From Agriotes lineatus (lineage: Eukaryota > Arthropoda > Insecta > Coleoptera > Elateridae), in NCBI GenBank assembly GCA_940337035.1, contig CALNHX010002306.1, forward strand, positions 120,299 through 184,298: 64,000 nt of DNA, given 5' to 3'. A model generated the notes under the pieces. It was not told the DNA's origin. It did not search any database and was given only the letters and a program-made list of their open reading frames with translations. A program made the position numbers and the translations under genes. Shown here piece after piece: positions 32,700-43,929 of the stretch (within the stretch, counting starts at the first letter, position 1; each line of letters opens with the position of its first letter).

Positions 32700-34893
32700 C
32701 AAGTGTTATACAAATTTCCAGATATCAAATATTGTGATTCATCCAAATGACGCTTCAATCAAACGAAATAAAGATAAAGGTTCTAGTATAGTATCTGCAA
32801 CTGAATATGATTCACGTGATAAGAATTTTGACGTAAGAGACTTGTCTGATATCAGTGCAAGCACTAGTTCTGAGAAGAAGATCAGTGACGATGAAATAAG
32901 CAGCTTAAAAAATTTAAATGTAACCAATGAGCAATGCAAGACTTCTAAAGTAATATCTCAACCACTATCTGAGCAAATTAGAGTAAGTGCATTTTTTTAA
33001 GCCAGTCCATTTTCTATACCCAATTTTGTATTGCAGGCGAAAACAGCTCTTAAAAAGAAAGAAGTTAGATGCAAATTTTGTGACGAAGATGTGCTTTCAA
33101 AAAATTTTATGCGACACATCCAGAGGCATCATGGCTCAGAAAAAGAAATTGAAGATATATTGAAACTGCCTAGAAATAGTAAAGATAGACGCCTGGCACT
33201 TATATTACTTCGTAAAGATACAAATTTTCACCTCTATGTATCCGGTATAACGCGTCCCTTCCGGAAATCTAACCAAGAATTTTTAGAGAAACACCATTAC
33301 TATCCTTGTATTTATTGCAAAGGTTTGTTCCGAAAACAATATTTGAAGAGACATACGAAAAGATGCATCTCTAAGCCAAATACTTCTGAACAAAAACGTA
33401 GTAGAATGGACTATGTATCAAATTCACAAATAGTCGTGGCTTGTGCCAGTGATCCCACAGACACTATATCAAAGCTAAATGTAAAATCCCAGGTGCGTGT
33501 AATTTTGAAATCTGCTGGATAAAATTGACCCATAACCAAAAATTGATACAATAAATTCTGGTAAGGGGTTAATTTTGTCCAGCAGTTTGTTTTCTTGTGC
33601 AAAGTAAAATATTAATCCAACTTTACCAGGTATTCGACAAGATTAAAGGAGATCAAATCTATTTCGAAGTTAGAAAAGATCTTCTAATTCCAAATTTTGG
33701 GGAATCGTATCTGAAGAAACACAAAAAAGAACGCATGGCGTATGTTTGTAGAAACCGCATGAGGAAACTTTCGAGACTGCTTATTTCTTACAAAAAACAA
33801 ATTAATGACGAACAAGTTAGTTTTAAAGATATCCTCCACCCGAAAAATGTTGACAATGTTTTAAGTGTCGCAAGGAGTATTGTAGGATATGACCCCATAA
33901 AAAGAATCTCCCAGCCTTGCAATGCATCTTGGCACTTCTTTGAAAATCGCTTGCGACGAGTTAACACATCTCATTTTAAAAGAAAGTCGTGGTTTCAAGT
34001 GTAAATCAGAAACGCACGTATCCGTTTGGCTGAGAAATGTAAAAAAAAAAAAATTGATCGAGTCCGGGTGGAACCGCGAACTAGCTTCCTTGGCTAACAA
34101 GGACCTTCAAGAAAAGAGGTGGCATAAACCTTTGCTGTTGCCTCTAGTAAACGACATCAAAACGTTCCGAGACCAATGTCTAAAAAATACCGACGATTGA
34201 GCTAAAGTATTTACGGAACAAAAAGATGACATCAAAAATTACAAATTACTGGTGAATTGCAGCTTAGCATTGCTAATTCTATTTAACAGGCGATGAATTG
34301 GTGATCTCCAGTTCCTCAAAATCGAAGACTATACAAAGGACCAGTGCAATAATTGTGCTCCAGAGTTTGAAAATGTATTATCAGAAACAGACCGAATGTT
34401 AACTACCAAATACGTATAAACGTATTGAACAGCGGGAAAGGCTCTAGACCTGTCGTTATTTTATTACCGGAGATTCTGTGAATATACTGCTGAACAACAG
34501 AGAAAAGTATATTCGTCCAGATAACGATTACGTTTTTGCCATTTCCGACAGCAGTGTCCCATGGGGAAATGGAGACGTTGCCATTCGATCTCTTTCAAGT
34601 AAAATGAATCTGGAGGATCCCCATGTAATGATAATTTTCGCAATTTATGGGTCACATAGAAAAAACCCATCAAGAATTTTATGAGTAAGTGCACAACGAG
34701 AAAAATAAAGTCATTACTCCCTTTCTCTATGTTTTTTTAATTGTATGTTTTAGGTTACCGGTAGATATTTATCAAACCGCAAAGGTTTCCAAGCTTTTAC
34801 TCATGATGGAGAAAGGTACAATTCCTGTGGAGTACAAAGGGAAGTCACTAGCTGAGATAAATTTTGATATAAACTTGGAATATGCTGAATAAA
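32700..34893 (+). pseudogene. Crypton-like tyrosine recombinase core with zinc fingers
   Basis: Exon ~32734-32982 is acidic and Ser rich. Exon 33037-33492 carries finger pairs (CKFCDEDVLSKNFMRHIQRHH, CIYCKGLFRKQYLKRHTKRC). Exon 33630 onward is the recombinase: FEVRKDLLIPNFGESYLKKH, MHLGTSLKIACDEL, LLPLVNDIKTF and FNRR/IGDLQFLKIEDYT (catalytic Arg region). The last box near 34645-34684 contains the His and Tyr codons, but a one-base insertion in an A-run puts the Tyr codon out of frame. After a GT...AG intron, LPVDIYQTAKVSKLLLMMEK (34755) closes the domain. Other lesions: a frame change near 33915 and stops near 34198 and 34295. Confidence 0.7.
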
Positions 34894-35366
34894 ATAACGA
34901 TGGTAAGTGCATCAACATTTTTTAATGCGTAAGTGAAAAATACAAGAAAAAATAAACAAATGTTTAAATATTGGATAGATTCACCCTTTACTTGATGAAA
35001 ATCCTTTTTAAATTTGCTGAATTGAAACATTTTGTTTGAGATTTTAACAATACTGAATTGCAACAAGAATTCCATAATAATTTAAGGAATTTTGTTGAAA
35101 AGTGTTGTGAAATACTAAAACAGCGTGTTTCAATCAAGCAATTTAAATATATTTATAATAAGCTGTTAACGATGGTGCAATACTTCTGAATGAAAGAATA
35201 TATGTGACTTCTTAAGAAGTACTTGAGTTGGCGGCGCCCTCCAATGACCACCCTACGAGAAAGGAAGATGAGAAAATCTTGTGTAAGTTAACTTACAGTC
35301 TTGTACCTTTAGCATGCTGCCGTTGCAGATAGGTATTTATTGTTTATTAATTGTTTTGATACTGCT

Positions 35367-35870
35367 TAGATTCTAATGACAGTGAAAACGATGGTCTTCG
35401 TGGTTCCAAGAAAAAAACACCTAAAAATGCGAAACGAAAGGCGTCTGTTTCAAAAATAGGTAGGTGCCCACCAAAAAAGAATGGTGCCCACCAAAAAAGA
35501 ATAAAAATAGATGATTTCTTACCGTGTAATTTTTGTAGCTTCTGATTATACTGATGAAAGCAGTGATGATGATATTACTGGTGTTGCTGTAAAAACAATG
35601 TCTGCAACCAAAAAAAGTCCAGTAACTATAGCTAAAAAGGTACATATAGTAAAAACAAAAATAGGTCCAAATAATTGGGAACTAACAATAATTTTAGAAT
35701 GGATCGCTGCAGAAGTCGATGCTTTAGAGAAAGAATTCGCTTCATAAATAAAGAAAAAAAATTATCCATCAGGTCAACAAATAAAAGATTTTATACAGAA
35801 GAAAAATATAAATCGAACCGTTATCGTCGTAAAATCTAAACTGTAACATCTAATTAAACTTGCGAATAAA
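35367..35870 (+). pseudogene. Crypton-like gene, C-terminal exons
   Basis: Three small exon-like pieces with AG/GT boundaries: SNDSENDGLRGSKKKT (35370-35459), DYTDESSDDDITGV to IAKK (35540-35640), and a tail NNWELTIILEWIAAEVDALE, then YPSGQQIKDFIQKKN (35670-35850). The last resembles the C-terminal W...E...F...PS..QI..F motif of this family. One stop at about 35745. Confidence 0.5.
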
Positions 35871-36485
35871 AATTAGTTGATATACGTAAAACATTTCTTA
35901 CAGTTATACTTTTTCAATTTTTCGTTTCTTTTTATAGAAGTGCAAGTATTTTTAATTTCAAAGTTTACCTGGTTAACTTACCATTTTGATTTACATACCT
36001 ACTTATTTACTTACCTATCCATATGAATAAAACATTCTATAACTAGTTTATTTTCATATTCCAGATAAAGTGGTGTCTATGTTACCTCCGATAATGTGGC
36101 AACACTGTCGGAGGCAACAACGACAATAAGGTGTACGCATATATACAGTTATCGGAGGTCACAGCGTACTGTATGTACTTCCCATATATGACCCCTTAAA
36201 AATTGAAAAATCTTTTTCTTTCTCAAGGAATCCAGATTGGTTATCATTTCAACAACTCATATACAGTGTGTCCCCGGATAGGTGAAACCACTCTTGTGAA
36301 AGGTAAAAAATTCTCTATTTAAATTTTAATTTTTGGGGTTTAGCCCTGCTTGGTTAAATGCGAATTTCTAACATAATTTCAGTTTTGAAAAATCAAGTAT
36401 GCCTTGTAAATTTTCAAAAAATCTAGCTTCTGTAAGGTAAAGTGCCTTTTATGTGGCAAATACGACAAAAAGTTATTAAAAGAAG
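35871..36485. other. Gene-free region
   Basis: No gene. A perfect 11-bp inverted pair ACCTCCGATAA / TTATCGGAGGT lies at about 36084 and 36162. A short GTGTCCCCGGATAGGTG motif near 36269 is of a kind common in insect intergenic repeats. Confidence 0.35.
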
Positions 36486-36639
36486 TTATTTAGAATCAAC
36501 ATTTAGGCCCCTATGCCAAATTTCAAACTCCTCGCCCAACTTTGATCTCTCACAATTTCTTTTATGTTTAAATCCTAAATCAAAGAATTTTACTTTTAAC
36601 AAATATTTTATTGGAAAAACAAATGAAGAGTACACGGAA

Positions 36640-36845
36640 AAACGGTCTAAGTCCATTTTTAAATAAAATGAGTTTTACATGTCATCTTATAGTTTTATAG
36701 TTTTGGGTACGCCCTACAACATGGTAAAGTCGTATCCTTCGTAAAATCGATCTAAGTCCCCGTATTCCGCCTGCAAAAATAAGTATACTCTGAAAGAACA
36801 ATCCAAGTCCACGCGTGCAATAAGAGAACGATCTAAGTTCACCTA
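36640..36845. repeat. Subterminal repeats of DUF7869-type element 2
   Basis: Four near-direct copies of AACGATCTAAGTCCA occur at about 36642, 36746, 36799 and 36827. The inner part of the right TIR has the same motif inverted (39083-39098). Confidence 0.75.
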
Positions 36846-36960
36846 TTGTGGTGGGAAGTTATCGCTGTCAGACAACAAAAGTAACGTTTAGTCGTCCAGA
36901 TGATGTGATATTTTATTCTTGTGTTCTTTTAACCTTTGTGGTGTGTAGAAGTGTATAAAA

Positions 36961-38735
36961 ATGGATAATAGTGCTAGTGGTAGTGATGTGGGCGGGACTG
37001 TTAATAATCAAAGCAAAAAAAAAAGTTCACGGTCGCGTATCTGATGCAGCTAAACACATAAGAAATCATTCCTATGAACCGGACAATCATGCGCGTGTAA
37101 AAGATTTTATTGTTTGAAAAGATATCTGAAGATATAAATAATTCGATTCTTTAACTCTATGAAAGATAGAAACAGTCAAAACAATTACCTGTATGGTTTA
37201 ATACAATTACAGAGTATTCGTCGCCGACGACCAAGAAAAAATGAAGGCACAGCTAACTTGCGGGACAACAGTTATTCTTACAAGATAAGAATTATAAATG
37301 ATGAGACATTTGAGGAAACTGAAGTATGGCAAAAGGCTGTTATTAGCTTACATGGAATAACAAACCGGTGACTGATAACTCTAAAAGAGTACCTAAAGAC
37401 AGATAGTCATAGCCGAGATGACTTGAGAGGAAAACATAATAATCAACGCCACAAAATAAAACCTGAAACACTAGAGTGTATACGAGATCACATAAAATCA
37501 TTTAAGGGCAGGAAAGCCCATTACAGCTTGCATGCAAGCAAGAAAATTTACTTACCAGAGGAGTTGAACGTTAAGGAAATGCATAAGATGTACCTAGACA
37601 AAAATTCAAATATCCCTGTATCCTAGGAATGTTACAGAAATATATTTACGAATGATTTCAACATAAGCTTTGGGTATCCAAGAAGTGATACGTGTAGCAC
37701 GTGCGATTCTCATGAAGCAAAAAGAACGTCCATACAGTTAGAACTGAACAATCTGGCTCCCGGAAATGAAGAAAGAAGAAAAACCTTGCCCGAACTTTGA
37801 AGCAGATCGAAACTGAAAGCACATTGTACAAACTGAAAGCTGCTACATTTTATAAAAGAAAACGCCCTGCCAACCGTAAAGCACGAAGTGATATAACAAC
37901 CGAGGCCATTACGATGGATTTTCTAAAAATCTTCCTACACCGAATATTACGACAAATGACGGACACTACAAGCGACAGCTTACTTTTATAAGTTTCAACA
38001 TTCATGTGTTGTCTACTGGTCAGGCCATGCTCTACACCTATCCCCAAACTATTGCAAAAAAGGGGGCAGATGAAGCAGCGTCCTTTCTGTACCACTTCTG
38101 TTTGAATATTGTTGCTCCTGATGTGCAAAATTTAGAAGTATTCTGTGACTCCTGTGCAGGTCAAAATAAAAATTACACCTTAATCAGGTTTCTGCACTAC
38201 CTAATTCAAAAACAGAAACGGTTTGATTCAATAAAGATTACCTTCCCTGTTCGAAGGCACTCTTATCTCGAATGTGACAGAAATTTTAGATTGATAAACC
38301 AGAAACTTGTAGGTGAAATTCCAGAGGAATGAGTAGGTGTTTAAAAGTAGCAGAGTGAAACCGTCTCCATTCATCGTTATCGAATGTCAGCAGGACCTTT
38401 TCTGTGCATGGACTGACTACTTGAAACAGTTTTACAGGAAAAATGCGTCCCTTTCCAACAAGACCAATCAAAGAACTCTCTATAGATAAAGATCACCAGC
38501 GTACTGTCGAGCTTAAAGACACGTACAACGGAGCTAAAAGTATCTACGTACTGATTCCAGCGAAGGCAGTTTGGCCCAAAGGTGAACCCAGACCCTTTAC
38601 AATGGACTGATTTCCATTTCAAAGAAGAAATATCTACAGCTTCAAGATTTAAAGAAATTTCACTTGGACAAAAATCAGCCATATTACGAAAATTTACCAT
38701 TCGATGGATCAAATAATCGAGATAGCGAGGATGAA
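36961..38735 (+). pseudogene. DUF7869-type putative transposase, pseudogene
   Basis: An ATG at 36961 opens an N-terminus (MDNSASGSDVGG) that soon shifts frame. Then NNYLYGLIQLQSIRRRRPRK and VWQKAVISLHGITN correspond to the family's pre-catalytic region, and HYSLHASKKIYLPEELNVKE to the linker. RNase H-like blocks follow: AITMDF (first Asp), EVFCDSCAGQNKN (38140, second Asp) and RRHSYLECDRNFRLIN (38250, third acidic). Stops or frame changes lie near 37050, 37370, 37625, 37795, 37920 and 38330. Its closest relative in the window is the intact gene at 4667. Confidence 0.75.
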
Positions 38736-39267
38736 CTAGAAGGTAACTATTATTTTTTATTTATAGTCTGGTGATCCACACACTTGATGTGCTCAAAATC
38801 ACAAATAAAGAGTGACTGTAATCTTATGTTTTTTCTTTCAGGTAATCCAAGGCAACAACTAAACTATTGACTTAGATGGTTTTTTCAATTATTTTTTCCA
38901 CAGAAGTGTTTTTGTTATTTTTTCGTGCATAATATTTAGGTTAAGTGTGTGTTTATGTAAGTTCATTGCTCTAAAATAAATTACATATTTGAATCTGAAG
39001 TTATTTTTTTCAACAATTCATACTGGAAAAAACCACAGAGTTGTAAATTTTAAAATTGAAATAACTCGTAACTACCAAAATGTTACTTAGATCGTTTTTC
39101 CCGTGTACTCTTCAAATACTTTTAGCAAAGTTTTTTATTTAATAATAAAAAACCTTGTTAAAAATAAAATTCTTTGATTTGAGAAATAAACAAAAGAAAA
39201 TGTAAGAGACAAAGTTGGCTGAGGATTTTGAAATTTGGTTTAGGGGCCTAGATGTTAATTCTAAACA

Positions 39268-40339
39268 TTCTTGAGCCCGCTTGTAAACGCTTCTAGTGGC
39301 CCTGGCAATGACATAACTCGCGAACGCGATGTTCGATTTTGATTCCGTTTTCACCATCGTAATTGGCAAAAAAATACTACTAGTTTGCCTATTTAACTGA
39401 CTTTGTAGCTCCAATAATAACGAAGTTAGCAATAGTGCCGACTTTGGAAACCGTGTATATATTGTAATGATATGCACAGGGGTGTTAGAATCAATTTTAG
39501 AAAGGATTAATTGAGTACAATGGTTGAAAATAAACTAGATCTATTTAAATATAAATTGAGAATGTGAATAATTATTATGCAATTACAAAGTAAACGAAAA
39601 TTTATAATTGAGTGGAAAATGGCTATTTGAAAAACAGATGGATTCGAAAATAATATTTAAAAAATTAAGGTTTGAAGGGAATGACAAATACTAAATTGTA
39701 ATAAAATTATAAAATAGTAGGTGTAAATCAAATATTATTAAGAGATAGAGTGTAAAAGTAGAAAAAATGAGATTGTTAAGGACTTTCTTTTGATTATTAG
39801 GAAATAACAAATTTGAAAAATTAGCAAAAATAATTTGGTGTGATTAAAATATTAAAAATAAACCCTATTTTATTGAGAAACTGTTTGGATAATAAAAAGG
39901 GTAATAATAAAATATTCTGTGGTGAAGTTAAAGGAAATATAAAACAAGAATAATAATTAAATACATAAAACTAAGGAAGATTACAAGTATGTGGTAAAAC
40001 TAATGGCAAGTAGAATTAATCTACAAATGGGAATAACTGGAGAAGAATAGTAAGTCAAGTTTATTGGAAAAGTACATTTGACATAATACGTTAATTGAAT
40101 TGGATTACGTCAAGCTGTTTGGTGATAAGGGAGAGTTTCAGAGGAGGACCATAAGTTAAGAAGGCACGTTCCAGGAACTTGACAGAGGCAGTATTGGAAG
40201 TAGGTCTCTGCAGATTTGGTCTGTTGGCTGCATGCTGTAGGGAAGGTTCGAGTTGCTGATTCTGGACAGTTGGATCTCTTGTCTGTCAGTGGGGCCTTTC
40301 ATCGCAGGAAGGTGTGTGAGACGTTGGATCATCAAAGAT
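39268..40339. other. Gene-free AT-rich region
   Basis: No coding or structured repeat signal seen beyond the arm of the split palindrome. The last 250 bp is less AT rich but has no recognisable frame. Confidence 0.4.
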
Positions 40340-40355
40340 CATGGAGCAACAGAAA

Positions 40356-41090
40356 GATATGACTTATCCTGAATAATTAAAGTTTAACAAACACGAACTG
40401 GTCGTAGTAATAAAACCTAAAAAATCAGACCAAAAAAGTATTGACACTAAAAGAAGACATAAAAAATGCCACCAATCCTACGAGTTAAATATATCTGGCC
40501 TACGGACTGTTAGCAAGGTCGTGTTGTTATTGGATACAAAAACAAAGATGATGTTAGCAGATTAAAGAAAAAGCCGAAACTAATCTTGGGGAAAACTATG
40601 AAGTTACAATCCTAAAGAAGAAATTGCCTAGAGTAAACATTGTTGAGTAAGCGAAAAATTGACTATGCAAACGATAGAGGAGAAAATAATATCCGAAAAT
40701 AGTTTTTTGAAATCACAGGAACCATCCATAAAAGTTGTACAAATAAAGAAATGCGGAAGTAAATGAATGTGCCTATCGTGTAATTATGAAAGAAGAAAAA
40801 TTTATATCGGCTGGGATAGGTGTAGAGTTTATGATGCAGTTGAAGTACCAGGTGCTTTTCATGTAATGGACTCAATCATAAAGCGAGTCAATGTAAATCG
40901 AAGATAACATGCCCAAAAATGTGCGGTTCTCATCTTTTGAAAGAATGTAAGGCTAACGACGAAGAAAAGAAATGTGTGAACGGCCGTAATGCTAAAGAAA
41001 AACTAAAATTAATTTCGATGTAAATCATTTTGCATGGAGCTTTGACTGTCCAGTTTACAAACGTAAACTTGAACGAGTAAGATAGGTTTT
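40356..41090 (+). pseudogene. Non-LTR ORF1 remnant with zinc-knuckle traces, element 5
   Basis: Short pieces match ORF1 of element 3: a VVIKPKKSDQKSIDTK stretch (40390), zinc-knuckle-like codons near 40860-40960, and the ending block before ORF2. The PHD-finger N-terminus is not visible. Confidence 0.6.
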
Positions 41091-41109
41091 TAGAATTACA
41101 GAACCAAAT

Positions 41110-43850
41110 ACTGAAATTATTTATTCAAATGCACAAAGTATGCTAAAACATATGGAGGAAATTGAAGTTTTAATTGAAGACAGACGTCCAGCTATCGTGT
41201 TTTTAAGTGAGAAAAGGTGACAGAGAATATTGAAGACTGTGAAATAAGTTTTCGGGGTTATATCACCATTCGTTGTAATTCCGCAAATCGACACACGGCA
41301 GGAGTGGCAATTGTTATGCGTAATAATATTAAGTTCAAAATAGTGTCAAACTCTTCATATAACAGCGAATTCTGGCTGATATGCATTTACATAACGTAAG
41401 GATTTCAAAACGGATTGTACACTGCTGTTTATCGTTCTCCAAGTGCCAGTATTGCAAGATTCTTAGAGTAGTTTGAAAAATAGTACGACGATACAATCCC
41501 AGACGACACCAAGCATTTAATCCTAGGTGATTTCAACTGGGATATCTCTAAAGATTCATTCTGCACAAGCAACCTCCTACGATTAATAAATACGTTGGGT
41601 TTAAATCAACTCGTAACCGAATTTACGCGCTCAACAAAACATTCCAATACTATCATTGACCTCGTTTTAACAAATCGAGACAATGTAATTGTTAATGTGC
41701 AGATTCCACAAATTTCTGAACATAATGCAATCGATATCACGTTACGAAAGGTTGCCCGGTATAACAGCAATTTTGAAAGAGTTAATATCACAACGTTCGC
41801 TAATTACTCCTCGCAAAAACTGCTTGATAAACTAAATAAATATAGCTGGGTCACATTATTAGATAGTAAAGATGTAAACAATCTTGCCACACATATGGTC
41901 AGCAGAATACAAAATTCCGTAGATGACCTCATTGACAACAAAACAATTGCACTTAAAACTGACACCCCATGGTTTAGCTGTGATCTACGCAAGCTCCACG
42001 CGGAACGCAATAAAATGTACAAGACAGCTAAACTTACTAAAAACACGCAGGACTGGGAAAACTATAAACGTATTCGGAATTTTTACAGCAATAAAATTAA
42101 GGACAGGGAAAACCAATATTATGAAAATAGAATAGAAAACTGTCGTGGAAATCCGATGATGTGGAAAACTGTCAAATCTTTAATGAAAGGACAAACATTT
42201 TATTTGGCGGAGAAGAAATTAGCAATGCCCAAGATATTTCTAATAAATTTAATCAGTAGCTTAGAGCTAGACAAGTCCATCATTATAAACGAACGCTTTG
42301 AAGAAGTTACGTTTCCGGATAATATCGGTACCTTTAAATTTAAAACAATTACATTTGATACTATAAAATCAATAGCAAAAATTAAAAGAATGGGTTCTTT
42401 CGACCATATTGCAGTTGCTGCAATTGCAGATGCCCTACCAGTTTTAGGTGAGATATTTGTTAAATTAATAAATCGGTCTCTCGGAACAGGGTGCTTTCCA
42501 GAATCATTGAAAATATCTAGAGTTGTTCCGTAGCTAAAGTTAAATTAACTAACAAGTGCGAAGAATTTGGACCAATAAATGTGTTACCCGTATGCGCGCA
42601 AATTATGGAACTTATTGCGAAAGATCAACTCCAAATCTTTTTAGATGAACATGACATTATAAGTAAAAACCGATCAGGATTCAGAACTAAACATTCCTGT
42701 GCAACGGCGTTAAACTTGGTTCTCATGAATTGGAAAAGTGACTTCGAATTAAATAAAAGTGTAGTTACTGTTTTTCTAGATTATAAACCTGCATTTGAAA
42801 CTATGGACAGGCAGCGGTTATTGAATAAACTACATAAATATGGAATACATGGTAACGAAAATATGTGGTTTCAAAGTTATCTCACTCATCGACTACAAAC
42901 TACATCAGTGCCAGTCAAGCTACATGGAAAACAACTTGGGTGTACCCCAATGCTCTGTTTTTGGGTCCATTATTGTTTATTTTGTATATAAACGATTTGG
43001 AATTGAATCTAAAACATTGCACCATAAATCTGTTTGCAGATGATACATTAGTTACAGTTACTGATGAAGATGTTAGAAATGCTATTTATAAAATGAATAT
43101 AGATTTAAAAATTATTTGTAAGTGGTTAAAATGTAATAAACTGGAACTTAATATCGCAAAAACGAAAGCAATAATTATAATCAGGTACTAACGCAGAATG
43201 GGTTAATAAAATTAAAATTGAAAACTTAGAAATAGAAAAGGTATCTCAAGCTAAATATCTAGGAGTAATTATAGATGATAAATGAATCTTCAACGCACAC
43301 GTAGATTATGTAATTAAAAAGGTAGTTAAGAAAATAGGCTTATTCCGTAGAATTTCTAACAAGCTTAGTATACAGTCTAAAATTATGATTTACAAAACAA
43401 TCATCGCACCGCATTTCGATTACTGCTCTAATACATTATTTTTATGTCAAGAACAAGAATTGGCTAAAATGCAAAAACAGCATAACAGAGTAATGCGTAT
43501 TATATTGCACTGTTCGAAATATACAAGAATTTCTGCGATGCTAGATTCAATGGTTAAGTATGAAGCAATGTATTTATTTCAATTCTTTGTTGTTAGTTTT
43601 TAAAGCAGTCAATAACCTGTTACCTGAATATATGACCCAAAACTTTGTTTATGGTTGTGATATTCATAATTATAGTACTAGAAATAGGCAGAATGTTAGA
43701 TTACCTAAACTTACAAATAGCAGTTCCCAAAATTGTTTCTTTTATAAAGGCTTCAAAATTTATAATAACCTTCAAATTGAAGTTAAAAGAACTAGAAATA
43801 TCTATGAGTTTAAAAAAAAACTAAGCGATTATGTTAAGAAAAAATATTAG
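41110..43850 (+). pseudogene. Non-LTR ORF2, element 5
   Basis: Endonuclease pieces: RPAIVFLSEK (41190), HLILGDFNWDISK (41515, catalytic GDFN) and HSNTIIDLVLTNRDN. The 312-codon frame 41595-42533 covers the endonuclease end and linker. RT: VPVCAQIMELIAKDQLQIFL, TVFLDYKPAFETMDR (Lys-Arg to Lys-Pro relative to element 3), INLFADDTLVTV (43035) and a C-terminal domain to 43850. Breaks near 41400, 42533, 42950, 43190 and 43545. Confidence 0.8.
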
Positions 43851-43929
43851 TTAAGTATATATATATAAACACTTGTAAATCTTAAAACAGTTTATAACTA
43901 AATAAAGATTATTATTATTATTATTATTA

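Larger units (their letters stand above)
30441..35870 (+). mobile_element. Crypton-like (tyrosine recombinase) gene, decayed and split
   Basis: A multi-exon remnant runs from about 30479 to 35870 with a non-LTR insertion at about 31220-32515. The motif order matches insect genes that I recognise as Crypton-type tyrosine recombinases: acidic N-terminus, two C2H2-like fingers, recombinase core and an acidic/basic tail. No terminal repeats were seen, as expected for Cryptons. Confidence 0.65.
36625..39113. mobile_element. DUF7869-type TIR transposon 2, decayed
   Basis: Inverted ends begin GAAGAGTACACGG (36625) and end as its inverse at 39113, continuing into AAAAACGRTCTAAGT, with one base of length difference. 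Direct AAAT copies flank it (36621-36624, 39114-39117). The coding content is the same family as the gene at 4667-6893. The two elements share design (4-bp duplication, ~30-bp TIR, inner-motif repeats) but not TIR sequence. Confidence 0.8.
36486..39267. repeat. Long inverted repeat split at its centre by DUF7869-type element 2
   Basis: Left arm about 36486-36612, right arm about 39140-39267. Both carry AGAATYAACATYTAGGCCCC, then CCAACTTTG, TCAAAGAATTTTA and TTTTTAACAA in inverse order. Arms of about 125-130 bp are roughly 75-80% matched by eye. Removing the element and one AAAT copy restores a single palindrome with a short centre. Confidence 0.8.
40340..43929 (+). mobile_element. Non-LTR retrotransposon 5, related to element 3, heavily decayed
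   Basis: ORF1 traces (40340-41090), endonuclease, RT and a (ATT)n tail at about 43906-43929. It parallels non-LTR 3 block by block but carries many more stops and ends in a different microsatellite. It lies directly upstream of a pogo/Tigger pseudogene and probably truncates it. Confidence 0.85.

Noticed and set aside
39139..39477. Minus-strand 112-codon frame and its counterpart at 36442-36666 as a gene pair
   Set aside because: They look similar only because they are the two arms of the split palindrome; no domain was recognised.
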